Of a stretch of 64,000 nucleotides of DNA, positions 19,350 through 27,560 are shown piece after piece. How positions within the stretch are numbered: position 1 is the first letter of the stretch; each line of letters begins with the position of its first letter. Below the pieces are notes generated by a model. The model worked only from the letters and a program-made list of their open reading frames with translations. It ran no database searches and was not told where the DNA came from. The stretch is from positions 935,501 through 999,500 of the forward strand of contig NC_015144.1 in the NCBI RefSeq assembly GCF_000189415.1. Reading direction: 5' to 3'. The stretch is from Weeksella virosa DSM 16922 (GTDB lineage Bacteria; Bacteroidota; Bacteroidia; Flavobacteriales; Weeksellaceae). The position numbers were made by a program, and so were the translations under genes.

Positions 19350-19906
19350 ATAAGAAAAACATTTTTATTATTTATGATGTTTATTGCAACATCTTTATTA
19401 TTAAACTCTTGCTCAAATGATGAGTTTGAATTAGAAAACCTTGAGAGTAATAAAAAATTAAGTTTAAAAGATTTTCAGATTATGAAAAAAGTGATTCTGA
19501 AAAGTTCTTTTTAAAAAACACTAAAACTTTAGATTATTCTGATTTAGTTTTAAAAAACTCTGAACTATTGAATAGACAAGATGTCCAAGAAAAAATTCGA
19601 ATTAGATTTAGATGGTCTGGATTACGAGGAAATGCTGGTTGTGAATTTCCATTGGGAAAATGTGTAACAATCGGTGTTGAACAATCAGAAATTTCCATGT
19701 TAGATTCCAACGCTTCAATTTACAAAGTGGATGACAAATTGGCTATAGTACCAGAAACGATAGATAATGGATTGACAAGTGATAATTAATTACCAATCTA
19801 TTCAGATGTATATGTTAATGATAGTTTAACAATTAAAGCTGGAAATTATAAGGCATTTTTTGATGAAATTAATGATCAATATACTATAATTGTAGATACA
19901 GAATAA
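19350..19906 (+). pseudogene. Decayed lipoprotein gene
   Basis: A lipoprotein signal (FIATSLLLNSCSND) begins at ATG 19374; the natural start may have been the in-frame ATA at 19350, which would give IRKTFLLFMMF before the lipobox. After ~30 codons a one-base frameshift is needed to continue as SDYEKSDSEKFFLKN and QDVQEKIRIRFRW. An in-frame TAA near 19787 then interrupts before LPIYSDVYVNDSLTIKAGNY and IIVDTE, which ends at 19906. The middle part contains GNAGCEFPLGKC. So there are two or three inactivating changes in one gene. Family unknown. Confidence 0.8.
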
Positions 19907-19916
19907 TTTAATTTAA

Positions 19917-19953
19917 AAACGACAATTCTTTTTAGAATTGTCGTTTCTTTTAT
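19917..19953 (+). terminator. Terminator of the decayed lipoprotein gene
   Basis: Perfect 13-bp stem (AAACGACAATTCT with AGAATTGTCGTTT), loop TTTT, then TCTTTTA. The terminator is intact although the gene is not, so decay is recent. Confidence 0.9.
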
Positions 19954-20015
19954 ATATGAAAAAAATAGCTCTTTTTTTAATAGTTACGCTGACAATTTTC
20001 TCATGCAATAAAATG

Positions 20016-20019
20016 CTTT
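20016..20019. repeat. Left target-site duplication CTTT
   Basis: CTTT lies directly before the left IS end and again directly after the right end (21216-21219). Four bases is the size typical for the IS407 group. Confidence 0.85.
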
Positions 20020-20089
20020 TGTAAGTCCCCCAAAAACTCCAACAGTTTAAAATATTATAAAAATTTATAAATTTAAACTGTTATTAGAG

Positions 20090-20356
20090 ATGAAAAAGTC
20101 AAGATTTACAGAAACACAAATCAGTCAAGTACTCAAGGAGCATGAAGCTGGAAAAAAGGCATCCGATATATGCCGAGAATTATCCATCAGTCCAAATACC
20201 TTTTATTTGTGGAAGCGCAAATATGGTGGCATGGATCAAGAAATGTTGCGTCAATTCAAGGAATTGGAGCGAGAAAATGCCCGCTTGAAGAAGATGTATG
20301 CCGATTTGAGTTTGGATCATAGTATTTTAAAAGAGGTCATCGAAAAAAAGCTTTAG
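20090..20356 (+). CDS. IS3-family transposase OrfA
   Basis: 88-aa DNA-binding subunit with an N-terminal helix-turn-helix (KKASDICRELSISPNTFYLW) and a C-terminal leucine-rich coiled coil (ELERENARLKKMYADLSLDH). The start MKKSRFTETQI is typical of the IS407 group. Near the end the heptamer A AAA AAG at 20344-20350 is in the correct phase for -1 ribosomal frameshifting into orfB, giving the OrfAB transposase. Confidence 0.95.
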   Translation: MKKSRFTETQISQVLKEHEAGKKASDICRELSISPNTFYLWKRKYGGMDQEMLRQFKELERENARLKKMYADLSLDHSILKEVIEKKL

Positions 20357-21174
20357 GGCTCTGTCAGAAAAGAGAATTGGCAGAAGAATTAAAAGATGAC
20401 AAACAAATCAGTACTGCCAGAGCCTGTCGCATCATCGGATTGGAACGTTCGGGATATTATTATCAAAGCATCAAGGACGATACAGAAGTAGAGCGTCGAT
20501 TGCTTTATTATGCCGAAAAACTTCCGTCAAGAGGTTGTCCGGAATACACTAAACGCATCAGAAAGGAAGGTTATGGGTGGAACCATAAACGCATTGAGAG
20601 GATTTACCGTAAATTAGGACTGAACAAACGCAGAAGAAAAATCAAACGTCGCATCCCCAATCCGGACAAAGAATACTTATTGCAGCCGATTGCATCCAAT
20701 ATTACCTGGAGCATGGATTTTATGAGTGATGTGTTGGAGAACGGCAGAAAGATTCGGATACTGAACGTGATAGACGATTACAACCGGGAGGCATTAATGT
20801 GCGAAATAGACTATAGTTTTCCTTCAGAGAAAGTAGTTAAACTCGTGCAAAGGCTCATTGAGTGGTATGGAAAACCAACCAACATCCGTACGGACAACGG
20901 CACGGAGTTCATCGCAAAAGCTTTTGAGGGCTTTTGCTCCAACTCCTCGATCCGGCATATCCGAATCCAGAAAGGAAAACCCATGCAGAACGGATTTTGT
21001 GAAAGGTTCAACAAAACCTTTCGGGAAGATGTACTGGATGCTTACCTATTTGAAAATATCGAACAGGCAAGAACTCTCGCTCAAGATTGGATGGAGGATT
21101 ACAATCATAATCACCCACATTCAAGTTTAGGAGATTGTTCACCGATAGAATTTAAATTGAAAAGAAGTGCATAA
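20353..21174 (+). CDS. IS3-family transposase OrfB (DDE integrase domain)
   Basis: Catalytic part of the transposase, in the -1 frame to orfA. I extend it to about 20353 because the frame runs open upstream (ALGLCQKRELAEEL) to the frameshift site; a TTG at 20377 could only start a shortened form. It contains the HTH_21 region and the DDE integrase core: WSMDFMSD (first Asp), RTDNGTEF (second Asp) and GKPMQNGFCERFN (Glu). The C-terminus NHNHPHSSLG is also typical. Complete. Confidence 0.94.
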   Translation, partial: LGLCQKRELAEELKDDKQISTARACRIIGLERSGYYYQSIKDDTEVERRLLYYAEKLPSRGCPEYTKRIRKEGYGWNHKRIERIYRKLGLNKRRRKIKRRIPNPDKEYLLQPIASNITWSMDFMSDVLENGRKIRILNVIDDYNREALMCEIDYSFPSEKVVKLVQRLIEWYGKPTNIRTDNGTEFIAKAFEGFCSNSSIRHIRIQKGKPMQNGFCERFNKTFREDVLDAYLFENIEQARTLAQDWMEDYNHNHPHSSLGDCSPIEFKLKRSA

Positions 21175-21751
21175 TTTGCTTAGTTTTGAACTGTTGGAAA
21201 AACGGGGAACTTACACTTTCTGATTTGTATGGCGTTAGAGAAATTAACGTGTTTGATGAATCGGAAGTTGAAAAGTTTTATCAAAAAATAGAACATCCAA
21301 CCATCAATCTAATTCTTGATTCTATAGATTTCTATGAATTATCGAAGATCGAAACGAATGAACTGAGAAAGAAAGACCTTACTCAACCAATACAAATTTT
21401 ATATTTTGAAGAAAATAAATTATCATCCTTTCATGCAAATTGTTATGCAAAAGCAAAGTTGAATGGGTTTTTAGATTGGAATACAAACAATAGATTTGAC
21501 ACTTTTATTCCACAATCTGCTATAAATCCTGCTAATTTTGAAATCGAATGGAATCATTATTCTAAAAAAATACCAAAATTAAATTCCGACAAAAAATATA
21601 AAGTACTTATTCTTTGGAGCTTGATGTTAGAAAAACAATCAAACGAAGCTATAAACACTGTTACCCAGAATTTGAATAAGTTTAACAAACAAGATTCTAT
21701 CAATTTATATTTAATCAATATAGACAAAGCATTTATAACAGCTAAATAACT

Positions 21752-22465
21752 TCAACTAAAAATCTCGTGCAAAACCTCTAAAGATTTAGGTTGGAAAAAA
21801 TTGGGCAGATGAATTTGATAATACTTCATCAACAAATGAAGCAATTCTCTTCTTTGTGATTGATTAAAGGCTGACGATTGTTTTTCTCTAAAATCCAATT
21901 GCAACAAGGCTTTCCAGAGCTGAGTCTGAGTCTGAGTAAGATGCTCTACATGAACAGATTCTGAAGTGAAAACACCGTTTTCTAAATCGAAATAATCTTG
22001 CTCCATTGCCTCAATATTCGGAAAAAAGCCAAGAAACTTAGTCAGTTGCATTAGAAACCAAAGATGAAAATCTGCGTAATTTTTTTCTCGTTCATCAAAC
22101 CGAATTAAATTTTCTTCTAAATATCGGTACAATAAAGTATTGCTTTCTTCTTCTTTGAGAACCATTTGCATCACCTCTGCTAGAAACATAACCATTGTAG
22201 ATTTAACAGGATTTACGTGTATCGTATGAAAATAATTGGCAGCAGATAATTGTTTGGCATTCACCAAAGTAGAGTTGTTTTTTAGTCTAAAAAAAACTTC
22301 TACCGAAGCCAAAGGAAAATACAAAGCGGCTGATTTGTTCTTGGCAAAAGCATTGCCTACGATAAAAGAACGCAACCCAAATTCTTGTGTATAAATGCGT
22401 AAAATAAGTCTTGTGTCGCCATATTTCACAGCCGAAAGTACAAAACCACGTGTCGTGATATCCAT
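21752..22465 (-). CDS. recO: DNA repair protein RecO
   Basis: Mediator that loads RecA at SSB-coated gaps in the RecFOR pathway. 237 aa: N-terminal OB fold (TTRGFVLSAVKYGDTRLILR and FGLRSFIVGNA) followed by a helical domain. The zinc-finger cysteines of many RecO proteins are absent, as is usual in Bacteroidota. It lies 18 nt after porZ and ends 2 bp from the IS-interrupted lipoprotein gene. Confidence 0.9.
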   Translation of the reverse strand: MDITTRGFVLSAVKYGDTRLILRIYTQEFGLRSFIVGNAFAKNKSAALYFPLASVEVFFRLKNNSTLVNAKQLSAANYFHTIHVNPVKSTMVMFLAEVMQMVLKEEESNTLLYRYLEENLIRFDEREKNYADFHLWFLMQLTKFLGFFPNIEAMEQDYFDLENGVFTSESVHVEHLTQTQTQLWKALLQLDFREKQSSAFNQSQRRELLHLLMKYYQIHLPNFFQPKSLEVLHEIFS

Positions 22466-22483
22466 CTGAGAAAAGATCTACAA

Positions 22484-24784
22484 TTATCTGATAACAGCGA
22501 TTTTGAGGGTTTTCGTTTCGGTTCCGTCTTGGTTCGACATCAAAACTAAATATACACCCGAAGCCACTTCTTTACCTTTCATGTTTTTGGTATCCCATTC
22601 GGCGATACCTCCCGATGCTTTTGTCTGATAAATAAGATTCCCGGCAACATCGGTGATTTTTACAGAAGCTCGATTTGGCAAACCTTTGATCGTAACTCTC
22701 CCTCTAAATCCTGGTCGAACCGGGTTGGGATACGCATACGAATTTTCGAATTTTCCACTCGCTGTACCCACATCTCCACGATACGCAACAACTCCTTTTT
22801 CGGTAGCAAAATAAACGTATCCCGTTGCAGGATCAACATCTATATCGTAAATAATATCCGACGGAAGAGCTGAGTTTTTTTTGTTGAATTGTAGAATGGT
22901 TTCCTCACCGGTATCCGAAAAGTAAAATGCACCCGATGAAAGGGTACCAACCCATTTTCTATTCGACTGATCTACTTTGATTGTATTGATACCGACATCG
23001 GTTAATAAAGCTTCATAAATACCGTTTTGTTCAATGACAATTGGTTCTGCAGAATAGACTTCATTATTGTTATGCTTGATGAGCGTTCGTAAACCTCGAT
23101 CGGTACCAATCCATAAAGTGCCAAAATTATCTAAGCCAAGCGCCAAAACATTGCTAGAAGGCAAACCTTCGTTTATGCCCAATCTTGTCCATTTCAGCTC
23201 ATTATCACCATTGTTTTTGAGTTCTTTCTTGGGCACAATGATAAGCCCCCCTAAACGTGCACCTGGTATGTAAACATTGTCTTCATCTAGCGTTGGTTTA
23301 CCAGCTGATATTTTTTCTGTTTCTGCCTGATTTACTATTCGACCTTTTTTCCATGGACCTTTTTTTCCTTCTCTTTTATAGAGATATATTTCATTGTCTT
23401 TTTTACCCACAAACGAGCTTGTAACATACAAATTCTCTTCTTCATCGTAGGTAGCACCACCTATTCTAGTGAGTGACTCGAAGTTGTTTGTAAGATCTAC
23501 AATATTATTCTTACTATCAACAATTTCTACTTCTAGACCTCCTAATGGCGTAACAAAATCGTTGGATACATCGTGCCAAGAAGAAATAAAGAAGTTTTGA
23601 TCATTTTCTGGGTTTACTGCCACATGAACAATATCCATGGCTCCATACAAATCCTTACTCGCATCAAAATGAATCCAGTTTTCGCCATTAAAATACGACA
23701 TCCCTTCTTGATTTTTCAAGGGCGTATTGTAGGATTCCATTCCGCCGGGCGAAACCCATACTTTGGTATTGAGTGCTGTTACAGACCAAGAGCGATTGGT
23801 GTAGGGTCCATCGGGATAAATTCCGATCTTTTCATCTTCAGGAACCTTCTGATTAGAACTAAAATCAATCAAACCATTTTTATGAGAGCCCCCATAATAT
23901 TTATCATTATGAAAAATACCCGACAAGTAGGTGTCATTTTCTAGCGAAAAAGTGCTTGTAAAGGCTCCATCCTGATAAAATTCTACTCCATCCTTATGCG
24001 TAATCGATAAAACATCTTGGTTACTTTCGAAATCGAGGATTGTTCCTTTCATTGTATCAATTGCTGCTGTTAATTGATTTCCTTCTATTTTTTTTAGATA
24101 TTTATCATCGCTCACATACACCTCATTTTGGTACACCACCATTTTATGAAAATTTGGTCCGCTTACAATTTTTTTCCAACGTGCATCCAACACATTCGGA
24201 TAATTTACTCCATTAACCAGTTTTGAGTGATAAAGCCCCTCGGAAGTCGCTACATACAAATCTTCGCCCAACACCGCCGAGCTACGAGCAAACTCATTAA
24301 TGTTCAACTTATTGAAGAATGTAGTTTCTATAAACTCTTCGCGGTTCAATGAAAAGCTAGCTATACCGAAATCTCCGGTTATCATTGCTTTATCGTCGTA
24401 AATAAAAATATCTTTTACCGCCTTAGAACCCTGAAAAGAATTCCAAGGAATATCGAGAATAAACTTCGGCTTTCCTTCTCGTAATATATCGAGTGAACCC
24501 GATTCATATCCAATCAAAAGTACATGAGAAACTTGATCATATTCTATACTCGATATCCCCACATCACTCAGTAGATTGGCTTTGCTAAACTTCTCTACTT
24601 TCGATGTATCTTCAGGATCGACAACAAAAATGCCGTTCTCTGAAGCGCAATACAACAAATTATCTATTTGTTTGATATCGACAACTTTTCTGTATGAAAA
24701 TAAATCTATCCAACGCGTTTGCATTGTTTGAGCGGATAAACAAAATGGAGTTAATAGTAAAAAACTGAAAATTTTCATCATCAT
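22484..24784 (-). CDS. porZ: Type IX secretion system protein PorZ
   Basis: 766-aa secreted propeller protein; in Porphyromonas gingivalis PorZ is part of the cell-surface attachment complex that transfers T9SS cargo to A-LPS. After the signal peptide (MKIFSFLLLTPFCLSAQ) come about 600 residues of two-component-regulator-type propeller blades (for example LWIGTDRGLRTL and KWVGTLSSGAFYF). A C-terminal T9SS sorting domain follows (YPNPVRPGFRGRVTIKG to ASGVYLVLMSN). The position next to recO is known for flavobacterial porZ. Presence implies a working T9SS, consistent with two cargo proteins in the window. Confidence 0.9.
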   Translation of the reverse strand: MMMKIFSFLLLTPFCLSAQTMQTRWIDLFSYRKVVDIKQIDNLLYCASENGIFVVDPEDTSKVEKFSKANLLSDVGISSIEYDQVSHVLLIGYESGSLDILREGKPKFILDIPWNSFQGSKAVKDIFIYDDKAMITGDFGIASFSLNREEFIETTFFNKLNINEFARSSAVLGEDLYVATSEGLYHSKLVNGVNYPNVLDARWKKIVSGPNFHKMVVYQNEVYVSDDKYLKKIEGNQLTAAIDTMKGTILDFESNQDVLSITHKDGVEFYQDGAFTSTFSLENDTYLSGIFHNDKYYGGSHKNGLIDFSSNQKVPEDEKIGIYPDGPYTNRSWSVTALNTKVWVSPGGMESYNTPLKNQEGMSYFNGENWIHFDASKDLYGAMDIVHVAVNPENDQNFFISSWHDVSNDFVTPLGGLEVEIVDSKNNIVDLTNNFESLTRIGGATYDEEENLYVTSSFVGKKDNEIYLYKREGKKGPWKKGRIVNQAETEKISAGKPTLDEDNVYIPGARLGGLIIVPKKELKNNGDNELKWTRLGINEGLPSSNVLALGLDNFGTLWIGTDRGLRTLIKHNNNEVYSAEPIVIEQNGIYEALLTDVGINTIKVDQSNRKWVGTLSSGAFYFSDTGEETILQFNKKNSALPSDIIYDIDVDPATGYVYFATEKGVVAYRGDVGTASGKFENSYAYPNPVRPGFRGRVTIKGLPNRASVKITDVAGNLIYQTKASGGIAEWDTKNMKGKEVASGVYLVLMSNQDGTETKTLKIAVIR

Positions 24785-24835
24785 ATAACAAATGTACTTG
24801 TTATTCTCGATAACGAAAGAATTGGAAAAGAATTA

Positions 24836-25930
24836 TTAAATAAGTTCGAAAAATTTACCAGGTAAAGGTTTCACGAGCTGTTTCAGTTCTAAGTCGAGCA
24901 GTATTGGTAATAATTGATAAGTATATTGGTTGGATAAATCGGCCAACTGATCGATATGTAGTTTTTGATTTTTCTGTAATAATTGAACGATTTTTTGTTC
25001 ATTTTCGGTTAAATCCACAAACATTTCGACCTGCTTTGTTTTATTATCTTTGGATTGGATATTCAAATGATACAGTAAATCTTGTGTATTTTCTATGAGA
25101 TACGCCTGATGTGTTTTGATCAAATGGTTGTTCCCTCGACTCATTTTATCCGAATTTCGTCCGGGCAAAGCAAAAACATCTCGATTATATTCATTGGCAA
25201 ACTTTGCTGTTACCAATGCTCCGCCAGAATAGCTAGATTCTACGATAATTGTCGTCGGAGAAAGTCCAGCAATGATCCGATTTCTCTGCAAAAAACATTC
25301 AGGAATCAATGCATGCTGAGAAGAATATTCGCTAATCAACCCACCATTTTCTAGCATTTCTTGTGCTTCTTTTTTATGTTTTGCTGGATATACTTTGTTC
25401 AGATGATGCGCCAAAACACCCCACGTCGGTAGACCCAAACTCAGTGCAGCACGATGCGCCTGAATATCGCAGCCGTAGGCCAAACCACTCACAATACAAA
25501 TCGGATAATCGCGTAAATCTGCGACGAGTTCTTGTATAAACTTGGCACCATATGCAGTCATTTTCCTTGATCCAACGATAGAAATATTCAGCTCACTTTT
25601 GAAGTTTATATTACCCTTATAATACAGAATTAAGGGAGCATCGATACATTGTTTCAGATAAAAGGGATAAGCATCATCAAAAAAAGAAAGGATTTTGATT
25701 TGATTTTGTTCGCAAAAAAGTATCTCGTTTTCGGCCATCGTTAAGATTTCATCGCGCCCAATATCCATCAGATTAGTTAGAGGTATTTTGGTTTTCTCTT
25801 GTAGAGTAGATAACTTTTCTTGCCATACCATTTTTGCAAGCCCAAAGCTGTGCAGCAATTGCTTGGTGTACTTGGGTCCTAAGCCTTTACAAAAACTTAG
25901 CGCAATTTGGTATTTCAAATCATTTATCAT
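24836..25930 (-). CDS. dprA: DNA processing protein DprA
   Basis: Loads RecA on incoming single strands during natural transformation. 364 aa: N-terminal helical part (SFCKGLGPKYTKQLL), Rossmann core with IVGSRKMTAYG, VSGLAYGCDIQAHRAAL, FLQRNRIIAGLSP and SGGALVTAKFANE, and a C-terminal winged-helix. First gene of dprA-porZ-recO (51 nt gap to porZ). A near-consensus -7 box (TATCTTTA) ends about five bases before the start. Confidence 0.95.
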   Translation of the reverse strand: MINDLKYQIALSFCKGLGPKYTKQLLHSFGLAKMVWQEKLSTLQEKTKIPLTNLMDIGRDEILTMAENEILFCEQNQIKILSFFDDAYPFYLKQCIDAPLILYYKGNINFKSELNISIVGSRKMTAYGAKFIQELVADLRDYPICIVSGLAYGCDIQAHRAALSLGLPTWGVLAHHLNKVYPAKHKKEAQEMLENGGLISEYSSQHALIPECFLQRNRIIAGLSPTTIIVESSYSGGALVTAKFANEYNRDVFALPGRNSDKMSRGNNHLIKTHQAYLIENTQDLLYHLNIQSKDNKTKQVEMFVDLTENEQKIVQLLQKNQKLHIDQLADLSNQYTYQLLPILLDLELKQLVKPLPGKFFELI

Positions 25931-25956
25931 AATTTTAAAGATAAGGAAAATCTTCT

Positions 25957-25964
25957 TATTTTTG
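25957..25964 (+). promoter_or_regulatory. -7 box of the HU/SPOR gene
   Basis: Exact TATTTTTG in the divergent region between dprA and the HU/SPOR gene, 47 nt before its ATG. Confidence 0.6.
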
Positions 25965-26011
25965 TGAATATTTTTTTATACTAAAAAATGCGTCATTAAG
26001 ATGATCATCAT

Positions 26012-26959
26012 ATGAAAATAGAACAACTTATACATGAATTATTATACGAACACAATTGTGTAATTGTTCCTGATTTCGGGGCTTTTATTACACAGACTTA
26101 TTCGGCAAAGAAAGATAAGGAAGCCCAAAACTTTCTCCCGCCAAGTAAGACAGTTTCATTTAATGCTTCTCTACAAAAGCAAGATGGGTTACTTATCAAC
26201 GCCTTGATGAGAAAACAAAGCATGTCGCAAGAAAAAGCTCTAGAAACAATTCAGAATCAGGTGCGTTTTTGGCAAGAACATTTGCAAGCAGGTAAAGAAC
26301 TTTCGCTTATTCGTTTGGGAAAACTACAACAAAATGTCGAAGGTAATTTGGTTTTCACCCCCGAAGACACTAATTTCTTATTAAGTAGTTTTGGGTTACC
26401 TGCCGTTCATGCTCCGTATGTTCTACAAACCGAAATAGAAAAAGAAAAACCGAATCGTTATGCTGGTTTGTTGGCTGCTGCTTCTTTTCTACCTATTCTG
26501 ATAGGAGGTTTTTTATACTTCAATACGCCTCAGCCTGTCAAAGCATTTGTGGATGAACAATGGAGTGGAATTGTTTTGCCAATGTTCGGTAAAGAAAAAG
26601 TTAACCACAAAGTAATTCATCCTACCGAAAAAAGCATTCATCATTTGCCAAATATCATGGCAGAAGAAACGACCCTTGTGGCAAGTAATACGACAAAAAA
26701 CAACGAAACAGTTGTGGTGAAAACCAAAGAAACAACCGGGAAATACCAAGTAGTCGCTGGCTCTTATAAAAGGCTAGATGAAGCACAAGAAGCAATTGAG
26801 AAACTGCATAAAAAAGGATTCGACAAAGCTGGCATGGTGTACAAAAAAGGTAGTTTCTTTTATGTAAACTACATGACTTTCGAAACCGAAGAAGGAGCAA
26901 GAGCATACCTTAACTGGATTCATGAACAGAATAAAGATGCATGGATTAGAAAAAACTAA
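26012..26959 (+). CDS. HU-CCDC81 and SPOR domain envelope protein
   Basis: 315-aa bitopic protein. Residues 1-130 are the prokaryotic CCDC81/HU-like pair (HNCVIVPDFGAFITQTYSA, then VSFNASLQKQDGLL and LIRLGKLQQNVEGNL). A transmembrane helix lies at about 150-170, a linker with an HPTEKS segment at 202-207, and a C-terminal SPOR domain at about 243-315 (YQVVAGSYKRLDEAQEA, FYVNYMTF) that should bind denuded glycan at the division site. It probably links a cytoplasmic partner to septal peptidoglycan. Divergent from dprA. The linker contains an exact copy of the dispersed 13-mer. Confidence 0.9.
   Translation: MKIEQLIHELLYEHNCVIVPDFGAFITQTYSAKKDKEAQNFLPPSKTVSFNASLQKQDGLLINALMRKQSMSQEKALETIQNQVRFWQEHLQAGKELSLIRLGKLQQNVEGNLVFTPEDTNFLLSSFGLPAVHAPYVLQTEIEKEKPNRYAGLLAAASFLPILIGGFLYFNTPQPVKAFVDEQWSGIVLPMFGKEKVNHKVIHPTEKSIHHLPNIMAEETTLVASNTTKNNETVVVKTKETTGKYQVVAGSYKRLDEAQEAIEKLHKKGFDKAGMVYKKGSFFYVNYMTFETEEGARAYLNWIHEQNKDAWIRKN
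26618..26630 (+). repeat. Dispersed 13-mer CATCCTACCGAAA (copy in the HU/SPOR gene)
   Basis: Exact copy, read as His-Pro-Thr-Glu in the periplasmic linker. Confidence 0.7.
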
Positions 26960-26982
26960 ACCTTCATTTCTCATAAAAATTT

Positions 26983-27018
26983 AAGACCTTTGTTAACCTA
27001 TAACAAAGGTCTTTTTTT
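26983..27018 (+). terminator. Terminator touching the thioesterase start codon
   Basis: Perfect 13-bp stem (AAGACCTTTGTTA with TAACAAAGGTCTT), 5-nt loop and seven T; the T run ends at the base before ATG 27019. It terminates the HU/SPOR transcript and also forms the whole untranslated region of the next gene. Confidence 0.9.
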
Positions 27019-27534
27019 ATGTTAAAATCTAAAACAGCCAAAGAATCATTAGCAATCATGACTAATTTGGTTCTTCCAAGTGAAATTAACGCTCTCAACA
27101 ATATGTTTGGAGGCGAACTACTCGCGCGTATGGATAGGATTTCTTCTATCGCTGCAAGAACACATGCAGGCAGCTACCAAGTAGTAACCGCTAGTGTGAA
27201 CCACGTTTCTTTCGATAGACCAATTCCGCTCGGGAGCACGGTTCGTTTAGAAGCCAAAGTCACGCGTGCTTTTTCTACCTCTATGGAGGTCTATGTCGAT
27301 GTGTATTTGTACGATTATAAAAACTCTTGTTATGAGAAAACCAATAACGGAATTTACACTTTCGTTGCGGTAGACGAAAACAACAAACCGACACGTGTAC
27401 CCGAATTAATTCCAGAAACCGAACAAGAAATCGAACGTTATGAAGCTGCTTTGCGTAGGAAACAATTGAGTTTGGTATTGGGCGGAAGAATGAAACCAGA
27501 AGAGGCTCATGAGCTAAAAGCTCTTTTCTCATAA
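27019..27534 (+). CDS. Acyl-CoA thioesterase, hotdog fold
   Basis: 171 aa cytoplasmic hydrolase of the YciA/BFIT type acting on acyl-CoA. Visible are the hotdog helix segment NNMFGGELLARMDRISSIAA (about 26-45), SVNHVSFDRPIPLGSTVRL and YTFVAVDENNKPTRVPEL. Usual length for the family. It lies directly after a terminator hairpin, and I see no clear separate promoter. Confidence 0.93.
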   Translation: MLKSKTAKESLAIMTNLVLPSEINALNNMFGGELLARMDRISSIAARTHAGSYQVVTASVNHVSFDRPIPLGSTVRLEAKVTRAFSTSMEVYVDVYLYDYKNSCYEKTNNGIYTFVAVDENNKPTRVPELIPETEQEIERYEAALRRKQLSLVLGGRMKPEEAHELKALFS

Positions 27535-27560
27535 ACTTTTGTAAGGAAAAACGCATTAAA

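Larger units (their letters stand above)
20020..21215 (+). mobile_element. IS3-family insertion sequence, IS407 group
   Basis: 1,196-bp element with imperfect terminal inverted repeats: both ends read TGTAAGT-N-CCCC and, further in, CCAACAGTT-N-AAAA (20020-20052 and the complement of 21184-21215). It carries overlapping transposase frames orfA and orfB joined by an A AAA AAG slippery site, and is flanked by a 4-bp duplication. Frames, ends and duplication are all intact, so it may be active and its insertion recent. It lies inside a lipoprotein gene in the same direction. Confidence 0.95.
19956..21749 (+). pseudogene. Lipoprotein gene split by the IS element
   Basis: The 5' piece (19956-20019) encodes a lipoprotein signal with lipobox IFSC and then NKML. 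The 3' piece (21220-21749) continues SDLYGVREINVFDESEVEKF to a stop at 21749. Deleting the element plus one copy of the 4-bp target duplication gives one uninterrupted 594-bp reading frame, 197 aa plus stop, in the correct phase. The 3' piece could be read from a TTG/ATG inside the IS end, but without a signal peptide it should be non-functional. Family unrecognised; the region has conserved aromatic residues and FLDWNTNNRFDTFIPQSAI. Confidence 0.9.

Noticed and set aside
22067-23944. Plus-strand frames inside recO and porZ
   Set aside because: Shadows; porZ and recO are continuous and well supported on the minus strand.
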